DNA of 64,000 nucleotides, taken from Aeromicrobium sp. Leaf245. GTDB taxonomy: Bacteria > Actinomycetota > Actinomycetes > Propionibacteriales > Nocardioidaceae. Shown piece after piece: positions 26,041 through 34,370 of the stretch; the stretch's first letter is position 1; the number at the start of each line of letters is the position of its first letter. The stretch covers positions 186,001-250,000 of the forward strand of contig NZ_OW824151.1 of NCBI RefSeq assembly GCF_942548115.1, given 5' to 3'. The position numbers and the translations under genes are program-made. The notes beneath the pieces were generated by a model that ran no database searches, was not told where the DNA came from, and saw only the letters and a program-made list of their open reading frames with translations.

Positions 26041-27207
26041 ATGAGGATCGCCGTGGTGGGAACCGGCTACGTCGGGCTCTCGAACGCCGTCGTCCTGGCG
26101 CAGCGTCACCAGGTGGTGGCGGTCGACGTCGACGCCGCGAAGGTCGACCTGATCAATGCCCGCCGTTCGCCCATCGAGGACCGCGAGCTCCAGCAGTACC
26201 TGGCCGAGAAGCCGCTGGACCTCGTGGCCACCACCGACGCCGACGCGGCCTGCAGGGGCGCCGACTTCGTGGTCGTGGCCACCCCCACCGACTACGACCC
26301 GCGGACCAACTACTTCGACACGAGCTCGGTGGAGACGGTGGTCCGGGCGGCCCTTGCCGCCGAGCCCTCGGCCGTCATCGTCATCAAGTCGACCGTGCCG
26401 GTGGGCTACACCGCGACCCTGCGGGAGCGGCATCCCGGGGCGAGCATCATCTTCTCGCCCGAGTTCCTGCGGGAGGGTCGGGCACTGCACGACAACCTGC
26501 ACCCGTCGCGGATCGTGGTGGGATCGGAGACCGCCGAGGGCAAGGAGTTCGCGCAGCTGCTGCGCGAGGGCGCCGTCGACGACGACGTGCCGGTGCTGCT
26601 CACCGGCTCGACGGAGGCCGAGGCGATCAAGCTGTTCGCCAACACCTACCTGGCGCTGCGGGTGGCGTACTTCAACGAGCTGGACACGTACGCCGCGCTC
26701 ACCGGCCTGGACACCCGACAGATCATCGAGGGCGTCGGCCTGGACCCACGCATCGGCAACCACTACAACAACCCGTCGTTCGGCTACGGGGGCTACTGCC
26801 TGCCGAAGGACACCCGGCAGCTGCGGGCCAACTACGCGTCGGTGCCGCAGAACCTGATCGGCGCGATCGTGGACGCGAACACGACCCGCAAGGACTTCGT
26901 GGCCGAGGACATCCTGCGCCGCGGCCCGCGGACGGTGGGCATCTTCCGGCTGGTCATGAAGGCAGGCTCGGACAACTTCCGCGCCTCGAGCATCCAGGGC
27001 GTGATGAAGCGCCTGAAGGCCAAGGGCACCGAGGTGATCGTCTTCGAGCCACTGCTCCCCGACGAGCCCTTCTTCGGCTCCGAGGTGCTGCGCGACCTCG
27101 ACGAGTTCAAGCGGCGCAGCGACGTGATCGTGGTCAACCGCCGTACCGACGAGCTCGCCGACGTGGCCGACAAGGTCTACACCCGCGACCTCTTCGGCAA
27201 CGACTGA
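26041..27207 (+). CDS. ugd: UDP-glucose 6-dehydrogenase (nucleotide-sugar dehydrogenase)
   Basis: The 388-residue enzyme has the length and motifs of the E. coli Ugd type. The N-terminal NAD site is [45 protein letters not shown] and [21 protein letters not shown] follow. The catalytic cysteine is Cys253 in [15 protein letters not shown]. It oxidises UDP-glucose to UDP-glucuronate with two NAD. UDP-glucuronate feeds capsule or exopolysaccharide assembly; no partner gene is adjacent. ATG 26041 fits the family start and a leaderless promoter; the in-frame ATG at 26023 lies in the promoter. Confidence 0.92.
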   Translation: MRIAVVGTGYVGLSNAVVLAQRHQVVAVDVDAAKVDLINARRSPIEDRELQQYLAEKPLDLVATTDADAACRGADFVVVATPTDYDPRTNYFDTSSVETVVRAALAAEPSAVIVIKSTVPVGYTATLRERHPGASIIFSPEFLREGRALHDNLHPSRIVVGSETAEGKEFAQLLREGAVDDDVPVLLTGSTEAEAIKLFANTYLALRVAYFNELDTYAALTGLDTRQIIEGVGLDPRIGNHYNNPSFGYGGYCLPKDTRQLRANYASVPQNLIGAIVDANTTRKDFVAEDILRRGPRTVGIFRLVMKAGSDNFRASSIQGVMKRLKAKGTEVIVFEPLLPDEPFFGSEVLRDLDEFKRRSDVIVVNRRTDELADVADKVYTRDLFGND

Positions 27208-27270
27208 CCTGCCCCTCCCCGAGTCCGACCCGGTGGTCGAGCGCAGATCACGCCCGGCGGTCCAGCACTC

Positions 27271-27503
27271 GGTGGTCGAGTGCCTCCGAGAGCGCCAGCG
27301 AGGGGAGGCGTATCCAGACCACTCCGGGCGGTTCAGCGGTAGCCGCCCTGCGTGTCGAGACCGTCGGTGAGTGGCCTCGATACGGACCGGCCTCGCAAGC
27401 TCGCCCGCCCTGCTCGACCATCGGTGAGTTCTCCGGTGGTCGAGTGCCTCCACGAGCGCCAGCGAGGGGAGGCGTATCGAGACCACTCCGCGCGGCTCAG
27501 CGG
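27271..27503. repeat. Pair of direct repeats plus an inverted relative, beside the HNH gene
   Basis: Two copies of about 69 bases lie at 27271-27339 and 27435-27503. Both start GGTGGTCGAGTGCCTCC and share AGCGCCAGCGAGGGGAGGCG and GACCACTCCG. Between them lies a related element in opposite sense (GGCCTCGATACGGACCGGCC, around 27373). Such GGTGGTCGAG/CTCGATACG elements are dispersed in Nocardioidaceae genomes and often lie beside DUF222 HNH genes, as here; that statement is from memory. No gene is visible in 27208-27558. Confidence 0.7.
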
Positions 27504-27558
27504 TGACCGTGCAGCACGCGTGCCCCGACCAATGGTCGGGGTGTCGTGGGTGTGGTGG

Positions 27559-28893
27559 TCAGGGCCGCCAGCGGGTGTTGCGTTGCCAGGTGTCGGAGCC
27601 TGGGAGCTTCCACTCGACGTGGCCGTCGTCGGGGTTGATCCTCCCGACCCATCCCTGTTCGTGGGCGCGGTGGTGGTGGAACGGGCACAGGAGTGCCCCG
27701 TCGCGGATGTCGGTGGTCTTGGAGATGGCGTAGGGGTTGAGGTGGTGGGCCTCGGTCCACCTGGCGTCACGATCGCAGCCGGGTGTGGTGCAGCCGCCGT
27801 CTCTCTTCTCCATCGCCCGGCGTGAGCTGCGGTTGAAGTACCGGTTCGCGGAGCCAAGGTCGAGGGGGAGCGGCTTGCCGTTGAGGACCATCGGGACGAT
27901 CTGGGCCGAGCAGGCGAGCCGGCGGGCTTCGCCGGCGCTGATGCGGGTGCCGTCCGACAGCCCGGCGGCCTTGACGCCGCCCATCAGGGTGTCGAGATCG
28001 AGGTTGACGGTCACCACGGCGGACACGCCACCGTTGGACGGCAGGGAGTCGGCCGGGATGTGCTCGACCAGGGTCGCGAAGGCGTGGCCGAGGCGCTGGG
28101 GGTAGGTCTGCCCGAATCCCACCTCGTCCATCTGCCCGGTCGCAGCGTTGACGGTCCCGACCTTCTGGTGCGGGGCTGCGAGCGCGTCGAGCGCGGTCTT
28201 GAGCATCGCGCCCTGGGCCTCGGGGAGGGTGAAGCGTCCGGTGACGGTGCCGTCGTTGTTGTCCCACATCGAGAAGCTGGTCTTGGCTCGCGCGGCTTCT
28301 TCCTTCTTGCGGAGGAGCTCGTCCTCGTCGGCGTCGACCTCGTCGACGGTCTTGCGGTAGACCTCGGTGATCCGCGCGCCCCGCAGACGCAGGTCCTTCA
28401 AGGTGAGTCGCTGAGCGTCCCTCAACAGGGTCTCTTCGCACCGCTCACGCTGCTCGGGGGTGACATCGTCGGGCAGCTTCGCGAGAACACGAGAGATCAG
28501 GTCCGCCTGCTTGGTGCTGATCACACCAGCAGCGAGCGCGTTCTCGATGAGGGTGGTCTGCTCCTCGATCCGCTGCGCAGTGTTCACCAGGGCATCGGCC
28601 CCGCCGCGGTCACCACCGAAGTCGATCGAGATCGTTGCCCCGGTAGAGGTACCGGTCCCCGGTCGCGGTCCGTCACCGTTGGCTGCAGCCTTGCGGGCCT
28701 TCTCCAGCACCCTGGCGGCGGCCATCTTGTGGGCCGACAACCGAGCTTCGGCGCGACCGATCTCAACCAGGAGTCGACGGACCTCGGCGGGGTCCAGGCC
28801 GTCCCACGCCGCGGTGGGGACCGTGTCGAGGAGAGCGTGGAGTCCGTGCACGCACGACGGCACCGGGTGGGTGTCGAGTGCGGCGACGCTCAT
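27559..28893 (-). CDS. DUF222 / HNH endonuclease (13E12 repeat family)
   Basis: The 444-residue protein has the N-terminal DUF222 region typical of the 13E12 family (about 10-310; LLVEIGRAEARLSAHKMAAARVLEKA). The C-terminal HNH zinc motif is at about 385-425: CTTPGCDRDARWTEAHHLNP, then LLCPFHHHRAHEQGW. Zinc ligands of CxxxxC and the HH...HxxxH cluster are all intact, so it is likely active on DNA; biological role is unknown although the family is very abundant in actinobacteria. ATG 28893 has AGGAGG at proper spacing and a TAGAAT -10 candidate near 28922. It lies directly beside dispersed repeats. Confidence 0.88.
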   Translation of the reverse strand: MSVAALDTHPVPSCVHGLHALLDTVPTAAWDGLDPAEVRRLLVEIGRAEARLSAHKMAAARVLEKARKAAANGDGPRPGTGTSTGATISIDFGGDRGGADALVNTAQRIEEQTTLIENALAAGVISTKQADLISRVLAKLPDDVTPEQRERCEETLLRDAQRLTLKDLRLRGARITEVYRKTVDEVDADEDELLRKKEEAARAKTSFSMWDNNDGTVTGRFTLPEAQGAMLKTALDALAAPHQKVGTVNAATGQMDEVGFGQTYPQRLGHAFATLVEHIPADSLPSNGGVSAVVTVNLDLDTLMGGVKAAGLSDGTRISAGEARRLACSAQIVPMVLNGKPLPLDLGSANRYFNRSSRRAMEKRDGGCTTPGCDRDARWTEAHHLNPYAISKTTDIRDGALLCPFHHHRAHEQGWVGRINPDDGHVEWKLPGSDTWQRNTRWRP

Positions 28894-29070
28894 GCTTCCT
28901 CCTGCTGGTCTACCCCCATTCTAGAGGGCAGATCAGACAAGAAACAAGTACATGTTCGAATGTATGACCAAGGTCAGGCCCTGCCGAGGACCTCTGGCCC
29001 GCCTCGCTCGAAGCATGGCGGCGACACCCGCCACGGGCGACTCGCGAATCCTCCGCGACCCGACCCAGCA

Positions 29071-30231
29071 CTACCTCTCGGCCGCGAAGCGCTTCAGCTC
29101 CGACCTGGCGAAGCGAACCCGGTCGGTCTCCTCTCCCCGCGCCGCGCCCAGCTCGTCGGCCAGGTCGTGGGCGGCCTCGAGCCGATGACCGCGACGACGC
29201 CGATCCTTGACGCCCCCCGCGCGACGGAAGCGTCGCCGCTGCTTCCAGGCGCCACTCACGGCGACGAGCTCGTCGTCGGTCAAGGTCCCGTCGGCCACCT
29301 CGGGTGCAAGGACGTCGCGCATCGCCCGCCGCTCACCCGCGACCGCGAGGTGGAACACGCACACCACGATGAAGATCGAGACGATCACCCCGGCCAGCAG
29401 CAGGAGGCCGACCACGACGGAGTTGCCGCCGGCGAGGGCCAGCGTGGAGTCCCACGTCCCGTGCAGGAGCATCGACGTGGCACACAGGAGAAGCCCGAGG
29501 CCGAGGCGACGCTTCTGCGCGCGGGTGCCGACGAGGTAGACGACGCCCGCTCCGAAGATGGCGGAGTAGACGATGTGCGAGCTGAAGCCAGTGCCGAGCC
29601 GGAGCATCACGGTGTGCAGGCTCGTGCCGACCGGGTCCGCCCCGAAGCTCTCGGCTGCGGAGTTGATGGCGTAGAGGATGTCCTCGATGATCTCGAAGCC
29701 GAGCCCGACGAAGGCGCCGATGACGAAGCCGTCGAAGGCCGTGCGCATAACTCGGGGCGCGATGAAGAGCAGCAGCAGGACGCCGGCGCCCTTGCCGAGC
29801 TCCTCACCGAGCGGGGCGGCGATGCCGGCGCCCCACCCGTTGGCGAAGTCCTGCCCGAAGAGCTTGCCGAGGATGCCGATCAACGCGGTGTTGCTGTGCA
29901 ACGCGATCGTCCACGTCGCCCCGAAGCCGCCCCACAGGAAGGCCGCGACCCGCAGGTCCAACGGCTGACTGGAGTACCGGTCGATGTGCGTGGTGAACCA
30001 CCAGAAGACCACCCCGTACAGCGAGAAGATGATGGCCGAGATCGCGAGTGGTTGCCCGGTCGTGCCGCCCAAGACACGGACGGTGTCGAACGTGTACCAG
30101 AGCCCGTAGGCGATGACGGCCACGAAGACCCACAGACAGGCGTTGCGCGGCTGCCGCCACCCGACTGACGCTCCCCAGCCGGTACCGGTGATCGCCGCAT
30201 TCCGGCGCCCCACAAGGTCGGTGGCGCTCAT
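29071..30231 (-). CDS. PrsW-family intramembrane metalloprotease
   Basis: The 386-residue polytopic membrane protein has the PrsW pattern: AAPLGEELGKGAG (Glu143-Glu144), GFEIIEDILYA (Glu180, Glu183) and a later HGTWDST histidine. Eight to nine membrane spans are visible. The charged C-terminal tail (about 320-386) is cytosolic. Family members are thought to cleave membrane-bound substrates such as anti-sigma factors. The ATG overlaps the stop of the upstream membrane protein gene (ATGA), so the neighbour, with its single N-terminal span, is a candidate substrate or partner. A second PrsW-like gene lies at 3481-5190. Confidence 0.82.
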   Translation of the reverse strand: MSATDLVGRRNAAITGTGWGASVGWRQPRNACLWVFVAVIAYGLWYTFDTVRVLGGTTGQPLAISAIIFSLYGVVFWWFTTHIDRYSSQPLDLRVAAFLWGGFGATWTIALHSNTALIGILGKLFGQDFANGWGAGIAAPLGEELGKGAGVLLLLFIAPRVMRTAFDGFVIGAFVGLGFEIIEDILYAINSAAESFGADPVGTSLHTVMLRLGTGFSSHIVYSAIFGAGVVYLVGTRAQKRRLGLGLLLCATSMLLHGTWDSTLALAGGNSVVVGLLLLAGVIVSIFIVVCVFHLAVAGERRAMRDVLAPEVADGTLTDDELVAVSGAWKQRRRFRRAGGVKDRRRRGHRLEAAHDLADELGAARGEETDRVRFARSELKRFAAER

Positions 30232-30860
30232 GACGCACTCCCCTCGGCCGGCCGGATGGACAGCAGCATCCGCGCGACCTCGTCACCCAGGCTGTCGCCG
30301 GACAGGCTCGATGGCCCGACGGCCACGACCTCCACACCCACACCGTCGAACACGTAGGCGGCCAGGAACCCGTCGGAGTCGGCCGACGTGAAGGTGGCGA
30401 GCGCGCCGCGGTCGCCACCGGTGCTCTGGATCGTGGTCGGATCACCGCTCACCGCGAAGGCGGTGTCCTTGACCTGCTCGTTGTTCTGCTCGACCTGCTC
30501 GAGCAGCTCGGCGGCCGTGCCGTCGTAGTCGTCGACGAGCACCTGGAACGTGAGCCCGCCCGACGTGAGCACCGCCTGCTGCGGGTACATGCCGGTCGTC
30601 TTCGCCTCGCCCTGCCGCACACCGGCGACGAGGTTCCAGCCGGTTGCGGGGACCAGCTCCGCGGAGCCGACCTGCACGACGTCGCCGGGCCGGATCGGAT
30701 CGTCGACCTGGAGATGGTCGTCGATCGCGGGAAGGACCCAGAACGCCAGCACGACCAGCGCGGTGACGACCGCAGCGGGCACGAGTGTCGCCCGGTCCAT
30801 CCCGAGCCATCGACGTTCGACCGGTACCCAGTCGTCAGGACTCTTCATCGTCGAGGTCAC
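30228..30860 (-). CDS. Single-span membrane protein coupled to PrsW
   Basis: The 210-residue protein has a short cytosolic N terminus, one membrane span (about 30-46, VPAAVVTALVVLAFWVLPAI), and an exported domain of about 160 residues starting IRPGDVVQVGSAELVPATGWNL. No family recognised; the exported part resembles small uncharacterised actinobacterial domains found in similar membrane-anchored proteins. GTG 30860 follows GGGAG. Its stop overlaps the prsW ATG. One-span topology next to an intramembrane protease suggests a protease substrate; this is an inference only. Confidence 0.7.
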   Translation of the reverse strand: MTSTMKSPDDWVPVERRWLGMDRATLVPAAVVTALVVLAFWVLPAIDDHLQVDDPIRPGDVVQVGSAELVPATGWNLVAGVRQGEAKTTGMYPQQAVLTSGGLTFQVLVDDYDGTAAELLEQVEQNNEQVKDTAFAVSGDPTTIQSTGGDRGALATFTSADSDGFLAAYVFDGVGVEVVAVGPSSLSGDSLGDEVARMLLSIRPAEGSAS

Positions 30861-30975
30861 GGGGTCTCCCTCCCCGGCGCCACAGCGCCCCGGATTCCCG
30901 ACGTGCGTCAGGCTCGTCCGAGACGCTACCCGAAGCTCAGCGCTCGAGCCCGCCGACCACAGCCCACCTGCTCAC

Positions 30976-31002
30976 GCCCCTCCCCGTTCCGACGGGCGGG
31001 GC
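30976..31002 (-). terminator. Terminator hairpin after the arsR gene
   Basis: CCCGT (30983-30987) pairs with ACGGG (30992-30996), extended by GCCCC/GGGGC (30976-30980 and 30998-31002). It lies just downstream of the ArsR stop and would end the pckG-arsR transcript. Confidence 0.5.
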
Positions 31003-31010
31003 GGTGGACG

Positions 31011-31307
31011 TCAGTCCAACGCCCCCAGCAGCTCCCGACCAGCGCGCAGCAGGTCGGCCACGCGATCGGTCGCCAGCGCGTACTCGACGGTGCCGCCCTG
31101 CCGGGTGGAGGTCACGAGCCCGACGCGTCGCAGCACCGCCAGCTGCTGCGACAGCGACGACGACTCGACGTCGATGTCGGCGAGCAGCTCGCGCACCGCC
31201 ATGGGCCGGGTCTCCAGCAGCTCGAGCACCCGGATGCGGACCGGGTGCCCGAGCGTGCGGAAGAGCTCGGCCTTGCTGTGGTGCAGTGGTGCGCCGGTGT
31301 CGCCCAC
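31011..31307 (-). CDS. ArsR-family winged-helix regulator
   Basis: The 98-residue regulator begins LHHSKAELFRTLGHPVRIRVLELL, typical of ArsR/SmtB proteins. The recognition region is SLSQQLAVLRRVGLVTSTRQGGTVEYAL. No cysteine metal site (ELCVCDL) is present: the matching stretch is MAVRELLADIDVESS, so it is unlikely to be a classic thiol metal sensor. GTG 31307 lies 4 bases after the pckG stop in the same direction, so it is probably co-transcribed with PEPCK. That suggests regulation of pckG or of a linked metabolic function, an inference. Confidence 0.85.
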   Translation of the reverse strand: MGDTGAPLHHSKAELFRTLGHPVRIRVLELLETRPMAVRELLADIDVESSSLSQQLAVLRRVGLVTSTRQGGTVEYALATDRVADLLRAGRELLGALD

Positions 31308-31311
31308 CAGC

Positions 31312-33150
31312 TCAGGCGTCGTCGGCTGCAGCGGCCTCGAGTGCGGCAGCGACGCGACGGTGCGCCTCCCAGATCTCCTCGGGCAGGTCGCGGAACTGCT
31401 CCAGGTGCACCTGGCGGTGCCCGATCTCCTCGCGCCAGCGGGTGACGTCGATCGTGAGGATCGTGTCGAGGTCGGCGAGCGCCTGGTCGTCCAGGCCCTC
31501 GAGCAGCAGCTCGTCGCGGGTCGGGATGACGCCGACGGGCGTGCGCTGACCCTCGACCTCGCCGTTCATGTACTGCATGAGCCACACGAGGGGGCGCAGG
31601 TTCTCGCGGTAGCCGGGCCACAGGAAGCGGCCGTCGTCGCCGCGCTGGAACCAGTTGACGTGCGCGAACACGGGCTTCTTCTCGGCGCGGCTGAACACCT
31701 CGAGCCAGTGCGCGGCGTAGTCGCCCTCGCCGTAGGACATGAACGGACGCATCGACATCGGGTCGTAGCGCAGCACGCCCTCGAGACCGTCGGCCGCGGC
31801 CGTGGCCTCGGCACCGAGCGTCAGGCCGTCGTAGACGCCCTCGGCGACGTCGTCGATGGCGCGGATGAGCGGCTCACGGTCGCGGGTGCGGCCACCGAAG
31901 ATGACGCCGTGGATCTCGACGCCCTTCGGGTCCTCGAAGTCCTTCGCCACGTTGGGCACGTTCTCCAGCGTGGTGGTGAAGCGGCTGTTGGGGTGGGCCC
32001 AGGGGGCGTCGACCTCGTCGCCGGTGCGGTCGGCGATCGCGTCGCCCTTCCAGTCCTCCCAGCCGTCGAGGTCGGTGGGCTTGTCACCCTTGCCCTCCCA
32101 CCAGACCTCCTGGGTCTTGGTGTTGTAGGCGACGTTCGTGAAGATGGCGCCGGTGCCGTCGACGATGGAGTCCACGGCGGTCGGGTTGGTCTTCTCGTTG
32201 GTGTCCTTGGCGACGCCGAACACACCGTTCTCGGGGTTCATGCCGTAGAGCTTGCCGTCGTCGCCGACCCACAGCCACGCGATGTCGTCGCCGTAGAACT
32301 CGACGTAGTAGCGGTCGCCGAGGGCGTCGGGCGCGAGCGTCATGGCCAGGTTGGTCTTGCCCGACGCGGACGGGAAGCCGCCACAGATGTGGTACTTCTT
32401 GCCGGTCTCCTTGTCGACGATGCCGAGCAGCATGAACTGCTCCACGAGGAAGCCGTTCTTCCAGCCGTCGTAGGAACCCTGGCGCAGGCCGTGGGCGATC
32501 TTGCCGAGCAGCGCGTTCCCGCCGTAGGACGAGCCGAAGTGCAAGATGGTGCGCTCGTCGGCGACGGTGACGAAGTAGCGCTTGTCGTCGGGGGTGCCCT
32601 GGCCGAGGTTCTCGAGGTCGCCGGTCACGTGGACGGCGCGCACGAAGGAGTCACCGAGGTCGTTCACGTACTCCGCACCGACACGGGCCATGCGGATCAT
32701 CTGCATGACGACGTTGCGGTTGTCGGTGAGCTCGACGCCGGCGGCGTACTCGCTGAGCGGCGAGCCCTTCGGTGCCATGAGGTAGGGGATGACGTACATG
32801 GTCTTGCCCTCGGACGCGCCGGTCATGAGGCCGACCAGCTTGTCCTTCATCTCCGAGGACGGACGCCAGTTGTTGTAGATGCCCTTGTCGTTCTCGTCGC
32901 TGGTGGCGACGATGGTGCGCTCCTCGGCGCGGGCGGTGTCCTTGAAGTAGGACCGCGAGTAGTAGCGACCCTCGCCGGCGGGGAGCAGCTCCCCGGCCTC
33001 GAGCGCCTCCTCGATCAGGCGGGCGTCGTCAGCGGCCGAGACGACCTCGACCCGCGCGGCACCCGTCACCCCCGCCCAGTGCTGCACGTACTCGCGCACG
33101 TGCTCGTTGGTGAGTCCAGCCTGGTCGAGCGCTGCCGCCACGTCTGCCAT
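31312..33150 (-). CDS. pckG: Phosphoenolpyruvate carboxykinase (GTP)
   Basis: The 612-residue enzyme converts oxaloacetate and GTP to PEP, CO2 and GDP, the first committed step of gluconeogenesis. Visible signatures are GSYGGNALLGKI, the P-loop with catalytic cysteine CGGFPSASGKTNLAM, and GDDIAWLWVGDDGKLYGMNPENG; length and motifs match the GTP class used by actinobacteria. ATG 33150 (MADVAAALDQAG) follows GAGAGGAAACG; the upstream extension is leader. A TACGGT -10 candidate lies near 33225, giving a leader of about 65 bases. It is divergent from a START-like gene and followed by an arsR gene. Confidence 0.97.
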   Translation of the reverse strand: MADVAAALDQAGLTNEHVREYVQHWAGVTGAARVEVVSAADDARLIEEALEAGELLPAGEGRYYSRSYFKDTARAEERTIVATSDENDKGIYNNWRPSSEMKDKLVGLMTGASEGKTMYVIPYLMAPKGSPLSEYAAGVELTDNRNVVMQMIRMARVGAEYVNDLGDSFVRAVHVTGDLENLGQGTPDDKRYFVTVADERTILHFGSSYGGNALLGKIAHGLRQGSYDGWKNGFLVEQFMLLGIVDKETGKKYHICGGFPSASGKTNLAMTLAPDALGDRYYVEFYGDDIAWLWVGDDGKLYGMNPENGVFGVAKDTNEKTNPTAVDSIVDGTGAIFTNVAYNTKTQEVWWEGKGDKPTDLDGWEDWKGDAIADRTGDEVDAPWAHPNSRFTTTLENVPNVAKDFEDPKGVEIHGVIFGGRTRDREPLIRAIDDVAEGVYDGLTLGAEATAAADGLEGVLRYDPMSMRPFMSYGEGDYAAHWLEVFSRAEKKPVFAHVNWFQRGDDGRFLWPGYRENLRPLVWLMQYMNGEVEGQRTPVGVIPTRDELLLEGLDDQALADLDTILTIDVTRWREEIGHRQVHLEQFRDLPEEIWEAHRRVAAALEAAAADDA

Positions 33151-33365
33151 CGTGTCGTTTCCTCTCGTTGCCCCGTTCGGGGACACGTTCTGGCGGGTCT
33201 GCCCCGCCATGGGTTGGAGCGACCGTACCGGAGTTGAAGAACTTTTCATCTACCGGGATGTAACAAGTGGGAAATGTCACCCGCGCACTGGCGTTGCAGG
33301 CAATTTGTGGTTCGGAACGCGAAATGTCGGCGTCGTGTGGGGAAGCGCGATGCGCGACCCGCCCC

Positions 33366-33371
33366 TACCGT
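33366..33371 (+). promoter_or_regulatory. -10 hexamer, leaderless promoter of the pckG-linked START-like gene
   Basis: TACCGT starts 12 nt before ATG 33378, with CGACCCG just upstream. The same hexamer, spacing and flanks occur before the paralogue at 25324. Confidence 0.55.
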
Positions 33372-33377
33372 CGAGGA

Positions 33378-33803
33378 ATGTTGGTCGACGGCTATCAGAT
33401 CAAGTCCTCCCTGGACCGCGAGCGGCTCTGGGCCGAGCTGGTGGCACTGGAGACCATCTCGCAGTGGAGCGCGCTCGAGGAGTGCACGTCCACCGACGGT
33501 CCTCTGCTCGAGCCGACGTCGTCGTACGTGTGCAAGCACCACAACGGCCTGCACGGCGTCGACGCCACGGTGGAGGTGACCGACTTCGAGGAGGCCGAGT
33601 GCCTCGCCCTCCGCACCGCGACGCCGATCGCGGACCTGGAGGAGAAGCTGGTGCTCAGGGACCACCTGGGCGGCAGCCTGGTGACCTACTCGGTCGACGC
33701 GACCTCGGACTCCTTCGGCCCGTCCGCCACCGTCTGGCTGCACCGGCACGTGTCGTTCGTGTGCGAGAAGCTCGAGCAGTTCGCCAACCGCGAGCTGACC
33801 TGA
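33378..33803 (+). CDS. Small START/SRPBCC-like protein, divergent from pckG (paralogue of 25324-25767)
   Basis: The 141-residue soluble protein (MLVDGYQIKSSLDRERLWAE; C-terminal FGPSATVWLHRHVSFVCEKL) is a paralogue of the protein divergent from ppc. Two cysteines (in EECTSTD and SYVCKHH) are conserved between the paralogues. ATG 33378 is supported by the leaderless TACCGT promoter. The distance between the pckG and START-like starts is 227 bases. The pair is covered in the findings. Function unknown. Confidence 0.75.
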   Translation: MLVDGYQIKSSLDRERLWAELVALETISQWSALEECTSTDGPLLEPTSSYVCKHHNGLHGVDATVEVTDFEEAECLALRTATPIADLEEKLVLRDHLGGSLVTYSVDATSDSFGPSATVWLHRHVSFVCEKLEQFANRELT

Positions 33804-33835
33804 CCTGAGCGCAGCCCGAGCCAGCCTGCCCATAC

Positions 33836-33864
33836 TTGTTCAAAAGGTGTTCGCAACCTACGTT
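33836..33864 (+). promoter_or_regulatory. Promoter of the small orphan gene at 33871
   Basis: TTGTTC (33836-33841) and TACGTT (33859-33864) are separated by 17 bases, a good SigA-type promoter. The -10 starts 12 nt before ATG 33871, so the mRNA is predicted to be leaderless. Confidence 0.6.
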
Positions 33865-33870
33865 TGGCGC

Positions 33871-34191
33871 ATGAGTCTCCTGATCAACGAGCAGCCCGAA
33901 CCGACCGGGACGGTGACGGCGCTGCTCGACCCCCGGCCGGTGTGGGTCGGCTGCCTCTGGGACCACGGCGACGAGCAGGTCAAGGAGATGGTCCCGGCCA
34001 CCGCCACCGCCACCTGTGGCGACCTGATCCTGTGCGACTTCTGGGACCCGCGCACCGGCAAGGACCGTGCGCACTGGATGGAGAAGGAGTTCGTGCGGGA
34101 CCGCCCGACCTCCATCGCCCCGTCGAAGAAGAAGCCCGCGACCGACCACCCGGCCGCGGCGCCGAGCCCGACGTTCGACGTCGGCAGCTGA
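33871..34191 (+). CDS. Small hypothetical protein
   Basis: The 106-residue protein starts MSLLINEQPEPTGTVTALLD and has three cysteines (VGCLWDHGDEQ, TATCGDLILCDFWDPRTGK) and a Pro/Ala/Lys-rich tail. No membrane span, signal or known domain is seen. The ATG at 33871 is fixed by a clear promoter with leaderless spacing, which is also the main evidence that this is a real gene. It follows the pckG-linked START-like gene by 67 bases and has its own promoter. A two-hairpin terminator region follows. Confidence 0.65.
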   Translation: MSLLINEQPEPTGTVTALLDPRPVWVGCLWDHGDEQVKEMVPATATATCGDLILCDFWDPRTGKDRAHWMEKEFVRDRPTSIAPSKKKPATDHPAAAPSPTFDVGS

Positions 34192-34301
34192 CCGGCCGCC
34201 CGTCCATCGGAGCGACAGCGGCGCGGGCCCGCTGACGCCGATCCTCCAGATCGGCACCCCAGGGCCGCGCCACCGCCGGTCCTGGTCGCCGTCCCCCCGA
34301 G

Positions 34302-34350
34302 GGGCAGGTCTCCCACCTGCCCACCGCGGACCCGACCCCTGTACGGGTCC
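34302..34350. terminator. Two hairpins between convergent genes
   Basis: GGGCAGGT/ACCTGCCC (34302-34309, 34315-34322, loop 5) and GGACCCG/CGGGTCC (34328-34334, 34344-34350, loop 9) lie between convergent genes and should stop transcription both ways. Confidence 0.65.
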
Positions 34351-34370
34351 GTGGACGACGACCGCTCGCC

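Noticed and set aside
25811..26044. Open frame of 77 codons between the START-like gene and ugd
   Set aside because: It runs through the ugd promoter and start codon, has no ribosome-binding site and no recognisable protein pattern.
28950..28980. Possible LexA/SOS box (TTCGAA-centred motif) upstream of the HNH gene
   Set aside because: Only one half-site resembles the actinobacterial TCGAAC-N4-GTTCGA consensus; the other half does not match.
30228..31307. PrsW operon and arsR as a sigma/anti-sigma locus
   Set aside because: No sigma-factor motif or anti-sigma zinc finger is seen in the adjacent genes; the only such gene is 4 kb away at 35241.
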